64,000 nt of DNA from Cuniculiplasma divulgatum (GCA_031200235.1 CP133595.1:496001-560000), one strand, 5' to 3'; counted from the stretch's first letter, positions 25,812 through 36,238 are shown. Program-made: numbers and translations. Notes: generated from the sequence alone by a model not told the origin.

Positions 25812-28217
25812 ATGGATAACGGCGAGGCATTCGGTTCGCCTGGCATAGAGCCCAGGTGGACATCAAGTTCAAAGGACGGCGTGGGAACTGCAATTTCATC
25901 ACACAGCAGGATATGGTTCACCCTGTCACACGGCATCGTGAATGAGGTTTACTTTCCAAGGATAGATACGGCAGACCTCAGGGATCACCAGTTCCTTGTG
26001 GCAGGGGACGACTTCTTTGCCGAGGAGAGGAGGGACACCATACACAGGATACGACCATACAAGCCCGGGGTACCGGCCTTTGTTGTTGAAAATTCTGCCA
26101 GGAACGGCAGGTTCAGGATAACGAAAACCGTTTTCACTGATCCGGATGCGGATGTCCTGGTGGAGCATGTTAAATTCACACCCTCCGGAAAGCAGTCCGG
26201 CAGGATGAGCATATATTCGCTCATGGCACCGCACATCGGCAACATGGGAAACGGGAATACAGCGTGGATTGGAGATTACAAGGGCGTACCCATGATGTAC
26301 GCCATGCGCGGTTCCATATTCATGGCAGCGTGCATAGATGTTCCGCACAGCAGGATGAGCTGCGGCTTCTCCGGATTCTCCGATGGATGGCAGGACATCA
26401 GCAGGAACAGGAAGATGACATGGGAGTTCCATCGTGCTGACAACGGAAATGTGGCAATAACTGCTGAAGTGGAGGTGCCTGAATCCGGAGAGTTCACATT
26501 CTACCTGGGATTCGGCAACACAGCAGATGAGGCCGCACTTAAGGCAAGAAGCACAAGGATGAAGGATTACAGGGATGTGCTCAGGAAGTTCACATCCCAG
26601 TGGTCCTCCTACCATGCATACCTGGGGAAGCAGTACGCCAAGGAATGGAACAATGCCCTTGATGAGAGGAGCATAACAGTGGTGAAATCCCACCAGGCCA
26701 AGGACCAGTTTCCCGGTGCCCTCATTGCAAGCCTTTCCATACCATGGGGCAATTCCAAGGGCGACAACGACATAGGCGGATACCACCTCATATGGCCTCG
26801 TGACATGGTGGAGGCTGCCGAAGCCCAGATTGCAGTGGGAGACATAGACGGAGCAATATCAGCCCTGCGGTTCCTTCTTGTTACACAGGAGGACGACGGG
26901 CACTGGCAGCAGAACATGTGGCTTGACGGCGGAAGGTACTGGGAGGGTATACAGATAGATGAAACCGCCTTTCCCGTGCTGCTTGCACACAAGCTATGGA
27001 AGCTCGAGAAGATAGACATGCATAATGCCTGGCCCATGGTCAGGAAGGCAGCAGAGTTCCTTGTCAGGAGCGGCCCGTGCACCCAGGAGGACAGGTGGGA
27101 GGAGGATGGCGGATACTCCCCATTCACAATTGCCGTTGAGGTGGCGGCCCTGCTGTCCGCGGCAGAATTCGCGGAATTCAACGGGGAAGCTGATACTGCA
27201 GCATTCCTGAGGGAAACCGCCGATTCAATAAACTCAAATATTGAAAGGTGGACATATGCCACGGGCACTGACGTTTCCAGAAGGTTCGGCGTTGATGGCT
27301 ACTACGTGAGGATTGCGCCTCCCGACCGGGGCATGCGTTTTGCTTCCTCGGCGCTCCTTGGATATGTTCCCATCAAGAACAGGCCTGTTGGCCAGTCTGA
27401 TGTCCCGGCGGAGGAAATTGTCAGCACCGATGCCCTGGCACTTGTGAGGTTCGGGCTGAGGTCTCCAGGCGATCCTAGAATACTGAACACAATCAGGGTG
27501 ATGGACGGGATTCTCCGCACCGATACCAGATCTGGCCCCGTATGGCACAGGTACAATTACGACGGCTATGGCGAGCATGATGACGGGACCCCATTCAACG
27601 GCACCGGGAAGGGCAGGGGATGGCCTCTGCTTGTGGGAGAACGCGCACATTATGAGCTTGCTGCAGGCCGGCGTGAGGAAGCTCAGAAGCTGATGGCCGC
27701 AATGGAGAAGATGACAAGCAGCGGAGGAATGCTGCCGGAGCAGGTATGGGACGCCCCCGACATACCTGGAAAGGGACTGTTCAACGGCAAGCCCTCGGGT
27801 TCTGCCATGCCGCTGGTATGGGCGCATGCAGAGTACCTGAAGCTGGGACGATCCATACACGACGGCAGGATATACGACATGCCGGAAGTAACCAGGCTGC
27901 GCTACCTCGAGGGCAGCAACAGGAGCACCCTGTCAATCTGGGCATTCAGCAACAAGTTCACATGGCTTGAGGAGGGAAGGACACTGAGAATACAGGTGCA
28001 TGCAATTGCCACCATACACTGGTCCGGCGATGGCTGGAAAACAATAGTGGATCAGGATACAGACCATTCATGCCTGAACCAGTTCTACACTGACCTGCCC
28101 ACATCCGAAATGAAGGCTGGAGATACTGTGACATTCACCTTCTTCTGGAAGGACAGTGCCACATGGGAGGGCATGGACTACAGCGTCAGGATCATGGCAG
28201 ATCACGGGAAGGCCTGA
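25812..28217 (+). CDS. Glucoamylase (glycoside hydrolase family 15)
   Basis: An 801-residue enzyme that should release glucose from starch, glycogen or maltooligosaccharides. Residues 1-270 form the beta-sandwich domain of prokaryotic GH15 (starting GIEPRWTSSSKDGVGTAI); the (alpha/alpha)6 domain follows, with IWPRDMVEAAEAQ, the acid region GIQIDETAFP and the base region GGMLPEQVWDAP. A further beta-rich tail covers about residues 700-801. No signal peptide is seen, so it probably acts inside the cell. A weak TATA-like CTTTTAAC lies about 26 bases before the ATG. Confidence 0.9.
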   Translation: MDNGEAFGSPGIEPRWTSSSKDGVGTAISSHSRIWFTLSHGIVNEVYFPRIDTADLRDHQFLVAGDDFFAEERRDTIHRIRPYKPGVPAFVVENSARNGRFRITKTVFTDPDADVLVEHVKFTPSGKQSGRMSIYSLMAPHIGNMGNGNTAWIGDYKGVPMMYAMRGSIFMAACIDVPHSRMSCGFSGFSDGWQDISRNRKMTWEFHRADNGNVAITAEVEVPESGEFTFYLGFGNTADEAALKARSTRMKDYRDVLRKFTSQWSSYHAYLGKQYAKEWNNALDERSITVVKSHQAKDQFPGALIASLSIPWGNSKGDNDIGGYHLIWPRDMVEAAEAQIAVGDIDGAISALRFLLVTQEDDGHWQQNMWLDGGRYWEGIQIDETAFPVLLAHKLWKLEKIDMHNAWPMVRKAAEFLVRSGPCTQEDRWEEDGGYSPFTIAVEVAALLSAAEFAEFNGEADTAAFLRETADSINSNIERWTYATGTDVSRRFGVDGYYVRIAPPDRGMRFASSALLGYVPIKNRPVGQSDVPAEEIVSTDALALVRFGLRSPGDPRILNTIRVMDGILRTDTRSGPVWHRYNYDGYGEHDDGTPFNGTGKGRGWPLLVGERAHYELAAGRREEAQKLMAAMEKMTSSGGMLPEQVWDAPDIPGKGLFNGKPSGSAMPLVWAHAEYLKLGRSIHDGRIYDMPEVTRLRYLEGSNRSTLSIWAFSNKFTWLEEGRTLRIQVHAIATIHWSGDGWKTIVDQDTDHSCLNQFYTDLPTSEMKAGDTVTFTFFWKDSATWEGMDYSVRIMADHGKA

Positions 28218-28223
28218 TGCGTT

Positions 28224-28808
28224 TCAGCATTTACCTGCTGTTATGACATCGTTGAAAAGCTGGTAGTATTCGTCCCTGCACCCGTAATATGCAGTGCTGA
28301 AGGTGCTGGGGTTAGGAAGGTATCCCTTCAGCCCTGTTCCTGTCTGCAGATCCCAGTCATTCACCTGGTTCTTGTCATAGGTTATGCAGAAATCTGCCGT
28401 ACCCTCGTATGAGACTGGCACACTCTTGACGGACTCCGGTTCAGTGCCCTGGAAGCCCCCCTCGAGCATTGACCAGTCCTGGCCTGGATTCAGTGTGAAA
28501 ATGAAGCATACAAGCTTCCTGGAGTTGAAATTCACAACGCCCAGGGGCGGAGAATTCTGCTGGGAACCCAGATTCACCAGGGGATCATTCTTTCCCCACC
28601 TGACATTGAAATTCTGGTTTGCAAGGTATATGGGCCAGTAGGCGTTGCCGAAATAGTATCCTGACCTGAAGAGGATTATGCTCTGCACCCTGGCTGACGG
28701 ATTCCTGAAGGTCCACATCACTGTGCCGGAGGACTTGTCATACCAGCTCCACGTGACCTGTGCAAGGTTTTTCAGCTTGAGATTTCCGGAAACGATTAAA
28801 TCTGCCAT
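28224..28808 (-). CDS. Unrecognised beta-rich protein (194 residues)
   Basis: No family recognised. Starts at ATG 28808 (MADLIVSGNLKLKNL), with a TATA-like ATTATAATAC about 30 bases upstream. Rich in aromatic residues, Asn and Ser with short alternating hydrophobic stretches, suggesting an all-beta fold. Three cysteines, one at the very C-terminus. No signal peptide. It converges on the glucoamylase gene with a 6-base gap; this may hint at a carbohydrate link, but there is no motif for it. Confidence 0.6.
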   Translation of the reverse strand: MADLIVSGNLKLKNLAQVTWSWYDKSSGTVMWTFRNPSARVQSIILFRSGYYFGNAYWPIYLANQNFNVRWGKNDPLVNLGSQQNSPPLGVVNFNSRKLVCFIFTLNPGQDWSMLEGGFQGTEPESVKSVPVSYEGTADFCITYDKNQVNDWDLQTGTGLKGYLPNPSTFSTAYYGCRDEYYQLFNDVITAGKC

Positions 28809-28917
28809 ATGATATAAATACGCAATCACAGTATTATAATTTTGTTACGGGTCCGGCGAGAATTCAGCCATGTATGGACATGCTTAATACTATTTTAGCC
28901 ATGATCTGGTGACAATT

Positions 28918-30102
28918 ATGGGATCACTGGACTGGATAAAGGGCGAGATTGAATCCATGAAGAGCGCCGGCAGATTTGTGCCCATCAAGGTTCTTGAGGG
29001 GCCACAGGGGGCATGGGTCAGGATTTCAGGGAAGGACTTCCTGAACATGTGCTCAAACAACTACCTTGGGCTTGCCAACCACCCTGAGGTGAAAAAGGCT
29101 GCCATTGAGGCCATAGAGGAATATGGAGTGGGAGCGGGAGCCGTGAGATCCATAGCAGGCACAAATGAGATAGATATCAAGCTGGAGGAGAAGGTTGCGA
29201 AGTTCAAGCACATGGAAGCTTCCCTGGTCTACCAGGGAGGACTCCTGGCAAATTCCGGCACCATACCGGCCATTGTGGGAAAGGATGATCTCGTATTCAG
29301 CGAGGAACTGAACCATGCCAGCATAATTGATGGTGTCAGGCTGAGTTCTGCCAGAAGAATAGTGTACAAGCACATGAACATGGCTGACCTGGAGAAGAAC
29401 CTGAGAGAAAATGCATCATCCTCATCCAGAAAACTCATAATCACCGACGGGGTTTTCAGCATGGATGGCGATATTGCCCCTGTTCCTGAGCTTGTTGACC
29501 TGGCCATCAAGTATGGTGCAATGAGCTACGTGGATGATGCCCATGGGGAAGGCGTGCTTGGAGACCATGGAAGGGGGATAGCGGATTATTTCAAGGTTTC
29601 AGACAAAATAGACATAGAGATGGGTACATTCTCCAAGGCCATCGGTTCCATGGGCGGATTTGTGGCAGGCCCTGAATACCTGGTGGAGTACCTGAAGAGG
29701 AAGTCCAGGCCATTCCTGTTCAGCAGCGGCCTCAATCCCGGCGATGCTGCAGCTGTCCTGAAATCCATAGAGATACTGGAGAGGGACGACAGCCTTCTGA
29801 AGAAGCTGTGGAGCAATTCAGACTACCTGAAGAAAAACCTCAGTGAAGCTGGATTTGACCTTGGCCACAGCAAGACCCCAATAACACCGGTGATGGTGGG
29901 TGATGAGAAGAAAACCCTCCAACTGAGCGAGAAACTCTATGCGGCACACGGGATATTTGCCTCCCCCATTGTCTACCCCACCGTACCGGCAGGCACCGCC
30001 AGGATAAGACTCATGCCGTCTGCACTGCACAGCAGGAAGGATCTGGACTATGCCGTTGAGGCATTCACAAGTGCCGGCAGGGAACTGGCAATAATAGAAT
30101 AA
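28918..30102 (+). CDS. kbl: Glycine C-acetyltransferase (2-amino-3-ketobutyrate CoA ligase)
   Basis: A 394-residue PLP enzyme of the alpha-oxoamine synthase family. It shows MCSNNYLGLANHPEV at the start, DDAHGEGVLG for PLP binding and the lysine motif GTFSKAIGSMGGF. Length and overall sequence fit KBL, which splits 2-amino-3-ketobutyrate with CoA to glycine and acetyl-CoA in threonine breakdown; the related AONS/ALAS activities cannot be excluded, but no biotin genes are nearby. The ATG at 28918 is chosen; a GTG at 28909 is in frame. Confidence 0.85.
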   Translation: MGSLDWIKGEIESMKSAGRFVPIKVLEGPQGAWVRISGKDFLNMCSNNYLGLANHPEVKKAAIEAIEEYGVGAGAVRSIAGTNEIDIKLEEKVAKFKHMEASLVYQGGLLANSGTIPAIVGKDDLVFSEELNHASIIDGVRLSSARRIVYKHMNMADLEKNLRENASSSSRKLIITDGVFSMDGDIAPVPELVDLAIKYGAMSYVDDAHGEGVLGDHGRGIADYFKVSDKIDIEMGTFSKAIGSMGGFVAGPEYLVEYLKRKSRPFLFSSGLNPGDAAAVLKSIEILERDDSLLKKLWSNSDYLKKNLSEAGFDLGHSKTPITPVMVGDEKKTLQLSEKLYAAHGIFASPIVYPTVPAGTARIRLMPSALHSRKDLDYAVEAFTSAGRELAIIE

Positions 30103-30108
30103 GCCGCC

Positions 30109-30453
30109 TCAGAAAGTCAGGGTGGCATAACCCTTTTTTATATAGGAACTGATAAGCGGGCCAACAGGGAGAACGTCCATTCCAATCTGCATCAAACCGG
30201 CCTCCAGGCCACTGCCCTTTGCAATTGCAGAGCAGGCGAAAGGCTTTACACCCTGGCCCATGAGTTTCTCCAGCATTGCCCTGACCTCGGGATTGTCCGA
30301 TATTATGAGCTCCTCGCTGGGGCCAAAAAACACCACCTGCACATCCGGAAGCCATCCATACTTCAACGCGTTGTATGCATACATCATTCCGGTCATTGCC
30401 TTGTCAACAGCCTCTTTGCCTGACGAAATTATAATGAGTGCGCCATCTGCCAT
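30109..30453 (-). CDS. DsrE-family protein
   Basis: A 114-residue DsrE/DsrF-like protein: it opens ADGALIIISSGKEAVDKAMTG and has VQVVFFGPSEELI and a Cys in VKPFACSAIAKG, the likely sulfur-carrying position. The family moves sulfane sulfur or binds small ligands. The ATG at 30453 matches the family start; another lies at 30471. It converges on kbl. Confidence 0.75.
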   Translation of the reverse strand: MADGALIIISSGKEAVDKAMTGMMYAYNALKYGWLPDVQVVFFGPSEELIISDNPEVRAMLEKLMGQGVKPFACSAIAKGSGLEAGLMQIGMDVLPVGPLISSYIKKGYATLTF

Positions 30454-30504
30454 TGATTGCCATAAGGACATGATGCAAAAACTTTATTCCTCATTGCAGT
30501 CAGG

Positions 30505-31221
30505 ATGGTGTTGACCAACACTGCAATTTTCAATGATATCCCTGCTGGCACTGTTGTCATGGACATGGATTTTCCCATGGCAGAGGCCAGGATCATTGAT
30601 AGGCCAAACAGGTTCCTTGTGGTTGCGCATAATGGAAAGGAGGAGATCAGGTGCCACCTCCATGACCCCGGCAGGCTCAGGGAGCTTATCTATCCCGGCA
30701 ACACCGTCCTCATCAGGCCACAGGCAGGGGCAAAGACCGGATACTCTGTGACGGCGGCCAGGGCTGGAAGCCAGTGGGTGATCACCGACACAAGATTCCA
30801 CCATCCCATTGCAAGGCATTTCCTTCCGCCGGATGTGAGGAGCGAGGTCAGGGTAGGGAACCACAGGATCGACTTCATGTATGGCGACACATATCTTGAG
30901 GTTAAGGGCGGAACTCTGCTGGAAAACGGAATAGCCGTATTTCCGGATGCCCCAACCACAAGGGGGCGCGATCATCTCAGGCTGCTGCAGCAGCTCATGC
31001 TGCAGGGATACGGGGTTGAACTCATGGTGCTCATGTTTCGCAGGTATGCAACGGCTTTCATGCCCAATTCCCGTACCGATCCGGATTTCTCCCGGGAGTT
31101 CTACCGATGCCTGGATGCCGGAATGCCCGTCAGGGTGCTGAAGTTCGCCTTTGATGGATCGCGAGTCACGTACTGCGGCGGGATTCCTGTGCTTGATGAA
31201 CATGGGGACAGGATCCACTGA
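30505..31221 (+). CDS. sfsA: SfsA homologue
   Basis: A 238-residue SfsA-family protein with an OB-like N-terminal part (RFLVVAHNGKEEIRCHLHDPGRL) and a nuclease-like C-terminal domain (KGGTLLENGIAVFPDAPTTRGRDHL). SfsA was named for a sugar fermentation effect in E. coli and binds DNA; its real activity is unsettled. It starts at ATG 30505 and stands alone, divergent from the DsrE-like gene. Confidence 0.88.
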   Translation: MVLTNTAIFNDIPAGTVVMDMDFPMAEARIIDRPNRFLVVAHNGKEEIRCHLHDPGRLRELIYPGNTVLIRPQAGAKTGYSVTAARAGSQWVITDTRFHHPIARHFLPPDVRSEVRVGNHRIDFMYGDTYLEVKGGTLLENGIAVFPDAPTTRGRDHLRLLQQLMLQGYGVELMVLMFRRYATAFMPNSRTDPDFSREFYRCLDAGMPVRVLKFAFDGSRVTYCGGIPVLDEHGDRIH

Positions 31222-31355
31222 CACTGGCCCTATGAAAATCATTTTATGTCACCTTCCAATTCACAACCTCGAAAGACATTGAAATTTGTAAATGCATCAA
31301 CAATCTCTGGATTTTTTGAATTTGTGAATTATTCCATGTGGGTGGGCGTGGCCAT

Positions 31356-32408
31356 ATGAAGCGGTATCTCGTCTTTCAGGACGGGACCGTCATTGAGGGA
31401 GAAGGATTCGGGCATGATGGGGAATCCTACGGGGAGCTTGTTTTCACCACGTCAATGACCGGATACCTTGAATCCATAACCGACCCGTCATACAGGAACC
31501 AGATACTTGTCTTTGCCAGCCCAACCATAGGGAACTATGATATATCCATGGGTTCTGAGGAGAGCGGCCAGGGGCAGGTGGCCGGCATAGTGACAAGGGA
31601 TGCCCATTCAGTGCTCAGATCGGATTCCAGCTGGGATCATTTCCAGGAATACCTCAGGGCCAAGGGAGTTCCAGGCATTGATCTTGTTGACACAAGACAG
31701 CTGGTGAGGAAGATCAGGGAAGGAGGTACATTGAGGTGCCACATGAGCAATTCTCCTTCAACAGCAAGGGCATTCCCGGATCCCATGGATGCGGATCTTG
31801 TATCGCTGGTGACCTGCAGGACCCAATACCATGTTCCTGGCAGGAGCGGCCACAATATCCTCTTTGTAGATCTTGGAGCAAAGAGAAGCCTGGTAAGGGA
31901 GATGTCAGCAGTTGGCAGCCTCCTGGTTGTCCCGTATGATGCTGATCTGGAGATGATGGCAGGAGAATATGATGCGGTCTTCCTTTCAAACGGTCCTGGA
32001 GACCCGTCACATCCGTCACTTTCAGGCGTTGTTGACTTCGTTCGCCGTGCATCTGAGAGCATGCCGGTATACGGCGTGTGCCTGGGCCACCAGATCATCT
32101 CCCAGGCCTTTGGCGGCAGGACAACCAAGATGAAGTTCGGGCACAGGGGATCAAATCATGCTGTTGGCGACGGAACTCACGTGATGATAACCACGCACAA
32201 CCATGGTTATGCGGTGGATGAGGCTTCCCTTGCCGGAACGCCCCTGCAGGTCATTCAGAGGGATATAAACGACGGCACAGTTGAGAAGATAAAGCACCGG
32301 GATCTCCATGTTTTCTCTGTGCAGTACCACCCGGAGGCCTCTCCGGGGCCGCATGATGCCCGTGTGTTCTTCCAGGAGATCCTGGCAGACATGGAGGCGC
32401 TGCAATGA
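31356..32408 (+). CDS. carA: Carbamoyl-phosphate synthase small (glutaminase) subunit
   Basis: A 350-residue protein with the class I glutaminase nucleophile in VYGVCLGHQ and the His/Glu of the triad in YHPEASPGP. It supplies ammonia from glutamine to CarB for pyrimidine and arginine synthesis. The ATG at 31356 starts KRYLVFQDGTVIEGEGFG, the usual CarA N-terminus. Its stop overlaps the carB ATG as ATGA. Confidence 0.95.
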   Translation: MKRYLVFQDGTVIEGEGFGHDGESYGELVFTTSMTGYLESITDPSYRNQILVFASPTIGNYDISMGSEESGQGQVAGIVTRDAHSVLRSDSSWDHFQEYLRAKGVPGIDLVDTRQLVRKIREGGTLRCHMSNSPSTARAFPDPMDADLVSLVTCRTQYHVPGRSGHNILFVDLGAKRSLVREMSAVGSLLVVPYDADLEMMAGEYDAVFLSNGPGDPSHPSLSGVVDFVRRASESMPVYGVCLGHQIISQAFGGRTTKMKFGHRGSNHAVGDGTHVMITTHNHGYAVDEASLAGTPLQVIQRDINDGTVEKIKHRDLHVFSVQYHPEASPGPHDARVFFQEILADMEALQ

Positions 32409-35400
32409 GCAGGGACGTCACCATCAGGAAGGTTCTTGTAATAGGGTCAGGCCCCGTGGTCATAGGGCAGGCTGCCGAATTCGACTATGCAGGTTCCCAG
32501 GCCTGTCTTTCACTCAGGGAGGAAGGAATCCAGGTTGTTCTCGTGAACTCAAACCCCGCAACAATCCAGACCGACCATGAGATTGCTGATCGGGTATACA
32601 TAGAGCCGCTTACTCCAGAAGCCGTTGAGACTATTGCCCTGCGGGAGAACGTGGATTCAATACTTCCGTCCATGGGAGGCCAGACTGCCCTCAACATGGC
32701 CCTTTCACTGAAGAAGAGGGGTTTCCTTGAAAGGACCGGCATCAGGGTGCTGGGGACTTCCGCTGAATCCATTGAGATTGCGGAGGATCGGGAAAAGTTC
32801 CATGAGCTCATGATCAGCATAGGAGAACCTGTTGCGCCGTCTGCAAGGCTCAGGAAAGATAGTTATGAATCTTCACTCCAGTCAATTGACTTCTATCCCC
32901 TCATAGTCAGGACTTCCTTCTCCCTTGGAGGTTCAGGGGGAAGGATCATCAGGGACCGCCAGGAGCTTGAGAAGATCTGCCAGGAATACTTCAGCATATA
33001 TCCCGAAGAAACCCTGGAGCTGGAGAAATCCCTTGAGGGGCTGAAGGAGATAGAGTACGAGGTCATCAGGGATAATGCCGGGAACTGCATCACCATATGC
33101 AACATGGAGAACCTTGACCCAATGGGCGTCCACACCGGCGAGAGCATTGTGGTCACGCCGTCGCAGACGCTCAGCGACATACAGTACCACATGCTCAGGG
33201 ATTCTGCCATACGGGTCATCTCTTCACTTGAAATAAGGGGAGCATGCAACATCCAGTTTGCCCTTGATTCCAGCACAAACAGGTACTATATTGTTGAGGT
33301 GAACCCCAGAACATCAAGATCATCCGCCCTTGCGTCCAAGGCAAGCGGGTACCCCATAGCAAGGACTTCCAGCAAAATTGCCGTTGGCTACAATCTGCCG
33401 GAGATCAGGAACCCCATAACCCGGAATACATATGCGGCATACGAGCCGTCGCTGGACTACATAACCGTGAAGATACCCAGATGGCCATTTGACAAGTTTG
33501 ACGTGGACCGGAGAATCGGGGTCCAGATGAAATCCATCGGGGAGGTCATGGGAATCGGCAGGACATTTGAGGAAGCCCTCATGAAGGCTGTTGCCTCACT
33601 GGATACACCGGAATCAAGGAAGCTCAGGCTTGGTGTTGATGATGCAAAACTTTCCTCTCTCATATCGGTTCCGTCAGACCTGAGGCTCTTCGCAATATTT
33701 GAGGCGCTTTTCAGGAACTGGGACATATCCCATGTGAGCAGGATCAGCGGTTATCCGGAGTATTTCATAGCAAAGATGGTAAACATTACCCGGGCCCTTG
33801 GGGCAATCAGCAGGGGCACCGTGCCGGAGGACATGGCCATGCTCAAGAGGCTTGGCATTCCTGACAGTAACATAACTGTATTCACAGGCATCAGGGAGAC
33901 GGACATAATAATGGACAGGATAACATCCGGCATCCTTCCAGTATTCAAGGCCATAGACACATGCTCCGGTGAATTCGAGACCCAGACCCCATACCTGTAC
34001 TCAACTTATGAAAGTGAGGATGAGAAGTTCCAGGCGAAAAAGAACAGGGGCACGGTTGTTGTCATTGGATCTGGACCGAACCGCATCTCTCAGGGGCTGG
34101 AGTTCGATTATGGGGCGGTGAAGGCCGTCCTTGAGCTGAGGCGCATGGGCTACAGGACAGTTATGGTGAACAGCAATCCCGAAACCGTATCCACAGATTT
34201 CGACATATCGGATTCCCTCTACTTTGAGCCTCTTGATCTGGAGCATATCAGCAACGTCATCATGAGGGAGCAGCCATGCAGGATCATAATACAGTTTTCA
34301 GGCCAGACGGGCCAGAATCTTGCCTCAGATCTTGAGAAGATCTTCGGTGCAAGCATCTTCATGGGAACAATGCCGGACAGCATAGATGAGATTGAGGACA
34401 GGAAGAAGTTTGCCGAATCGCTGGATGCCATGGGAATGCTGCAGCCAGAATTTGTCACCATTTCAAACATACAGCAGGCGGTGGAGGCCATGGAGAGGGT
34501 CAGGCTCCCCCTCATAGTGAGGAGCAGTTTCATAATAGGCGGGAGGGCCATGGACATTGTCAATGACAGGGATGACCTGTTCCGGAGAATCTCGGATCTG
34601 CTCAACGAGCGGCCACAGTATCCCATACTGCTGAGCAGGTACGTTGAGGACGCCACGGAGATTGATGTTGACTTCGTGTCGGATGGCAGAAATTCAGTCA
34701 TAGCAGGAATATGCGTTCACATAGAGGAGGCCGGAACCCATTCCGGAGATGCAACAATGGTCATGGGGCCCGGCATTCCGTCACCGGAAATTGCGTCCAG
34801 GATAACTTCACTTGTCAGGAAGTTCACGGAAAGATTCTCTCTCAGGGGTTTCTCCAACCTGCAGCTGGCAGTGAAGGATGACAGGATTTACATAATAGAA
34901 CTCAACGCCCGTGCTTCCAGGTCTCTTCCATTCGTCAGCAAGGCCACTGGCAGAGACTGGATCGGAATCGGAATCTCCGCCATGACGGGCCACAGGATAC
35001 ATGAAGACCCGGGAAATCCATCCTCGTATTTCGTCAAGGTTCCCGCATTTCCATTCAACCGTTTCCTGGACCTTGATGCGGTGCTTGGACCGGAGATGAA
35101 ATCCACCGGTGAGGGGATGAGTGCCGGAAAGACCCTTGAGGAAGCCATGGAAAAGGCCCTGAAGCTCATGAGGATAAGCATACCCCATGGGGGGAAAGTG
35201 CTGGTCTCGGTCAGCGACAGGGACAAGCCGGCGCTTGTGCCGGTAGCAAGATCACTTGCAGGCAGGGGCTTCTCCATATATGCCACGCCTGGGACACGGA
35301 AATATCTTGAGGAAAACGGAATCGCTGCGGGCACAGTATTCAAGATTGAGGATCTCAGGAAGCCTGGCATTGATGAATTCATTGCTTCCCAGAAGCCTGT

Positions 35401-35581
35401 CATCATAATCAACACGCCCAACATGCGGTCCGGGGCAATCAGGGACGGTAATGAGATAAGGAAGATAGCAATCAGGAGCAACATACCACTCATAACAAAC
35501 CTCAGGCTGGCTGAGAGCCTTGCCAGGGCACTTGAGGCGGAATCAAAGCCGGAATATCTGGAAATAGGGGAATACTGGTGA
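32405..35581 (+). CDS. carB: Carbamoyl-phosphate synthase large subunit
   Basis: A 1058-residue protein with the duplicated ATP-grasp halves: VLVIGSGPVVIGQAAEFDYAG at the start and VVVIGSGPNRISQGLEFDYG near residue 548. The C-terminal 130 residues form the MGS-like allosteric domain. It makes carbamoyl phosphate from bicarbonate, ammonia and two ATP. Full length and coupled to carA. Confidence 0.96.
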   Translation: MSRDVTIRKVLVIGSGPVVIGQAAEFDYAGSQACLSLREEGIQVVLVNSNPATIQTDHEIADRVYIEPLTPEAVETIALRENVDSILPSMGGQTALNMALSLKKRGFLERTGIRVLGTSAESIEIAEDREKFHELMISIGEPVAPSARLRKDSYESSLQSIDFYPLIVRTSFSLGGSGGRIIRDRQELEKICQEYFSIYPEETLELEKSLEGLKEIEYEVIRDNAGNCITICNMENLDPMGVHTGESIVVTPSQTLSDIQYHMLRDSAIRVISSLEIRGACNIQFALDSSTNRYYIVEVNPRTSRSSALASKASGYPIARTSSKIAVGYNLPEIRNPITRNTYAAYEPSLDYITVKIPRWPFDKFDVDRRIGVQMKSIGEVMGIGRTFEEALMKAVASLDTPESRKLRLGVDDAKLSSLISVPSDLRLFAIFEALFRNWDISHVSRISGYPEYFIAKMVNITRALGAISRGTVPEDMAMLKRLGIPDSNITVFTGIRETDIIMDRITSGILPVFKAIDTCSGEFETQTPYLYSTYESEDEKFQAKKNRGTVVVIGSGPNRISQGLEFDYGAVKAVLELRRMGYRTVMVNSNPETVSTDFDISDSLYFEPLDLEHISNVIMREQPCRIIIQFSGQTGQNLASDLEKIFGASIFMGTMPDSIDEIEDRKKFAESLDAMGMLQPEFVTISNIQQAVEAMERVRLPLIVRSSFIIGGRAMDIVNDRDDLFRRISDLLNERPQYPILLSRYVEDATEIDVDFVSDGRNSVIAGICVHIEEAGTHSGDATMVMGPGIPSPEIASRITSLVRKFTERFSLRGFSNLQLAVKDDRIYIIELNARASRSLPFVSKATGRDWIGIGISAMTGHRIHEDPGNPSSYFVKVPAFPFNRFLDLDAVLGPEMKSTGEGMSAGKTLEEAMEKALKLMRISIPHGGKVLVSVSDRDKPALVPVARSLAGRGFSIYATPGTRKYLEENGIAAGTVFKIEDLRKPGIDEFIASQKPVIIINTPNMRSGAIRDGNEIRKIAIRSNIPLITNLRLAESLARALEAESKPEYLEIGEYW

Positions 35582-35588
35582 TGCAGTG

Positions 35589-36236
35589 ATGAATCTCAGT
35601 GAATCCAGGGCAACATTCATGGAGGTATATTCCTCAATAAGAAAACAGGCTCCTCCACATCACTTTGAATTCCATGATCCGTTCTGGGTTCTCATCACCA
35701 CAATAATGTCCCACAGGACAAAGGATGAGGTTACAGATGCAGCAGCACGCGGGCTGTTCCAGAGGTATCATGATGCGGCTGGACTTGCCGGGGCCAGATA
35801 CGAGGATGTCCTCGCCATCATATCAAGGGTGGGATTCAGCAGGGTCAAGGCAGCAAGGGTTATCGAGGCAGCGCGGATCATAGTGGATGATTTTCACGGG
35901 AATGTGCCGCCCTCGCTTGATGAACTCACAAAGATACCGGGAGTGGGAAGGAAAACCGCAAACGTGGTACTGGCTGATGCATTCGGGAAGCCGGCCATAG
36001 CAGTTGACACTCATGTTTTCAGGATTGCTGCACGCATAGGATGGGCACCAGCCGCAACGCCTGAGGAGACCGAGAAGAGGCTCATGAAAATAGTCCCTGA
36101 GGACATGTGGGTTGGCTTCAATCCAACAATGGTTGAATTCGGGAAGAAGATATGCCGCCCGGTTGGACCAAGATGCAGCGAATGCCTGATCAACGGCATC
36201 TGCCAATATGGAAAGAAAAAATTGGGGAAGAAATAG
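35589..36236 (+). CDS. nth: Endonuclease III-like DNA glycosylase
   Basis: A 215-residue HhH-GPD protein. The helix-hairpin-helix IPGVGRKTANVVLADAF is followed by the catalytic Asp in AVDTHVFRIAARIG, and the C-terminus has the iron-sulfur loop C-x6-C-x2-C-x5-C (CRPVGPRCSECLINGIC). The catalytic Lys expected in the HhH is present as Lys of GRKTAN. It removes oxidised pyrimidines. The ATG at 35589 follows carB by 7 bases, so it is in the same transcript. Confidence 0.93.
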   Translation: MNLSESRATFMEVYSSIRKQAPPHHFEFHDPFWVLITTIMSHRTKDEVTDAAARGLFQRYHDAAGLAGARYEDVLAIISRVGFSRVKAARVIEAARIIVDDFHGNVPPSLDELTKIPGVGRKTANVVLADAFGKPAIAVDTHVFRIAARIGWAPAATPEETEKRLMKIVPEDMWVGFNPTMVEFGKKICRPVGPRCSECLINGICQYGKKKLGKK

Positions 36237-36238
36237 GA

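Noticed and set aside
25464-25848. Overlapping short open frames of 60-106 codons on both strands before the glucoamylase gene
   Set aside because: Composition is not protein-like, no start signals fit, and the hairpins explain the sequence better.
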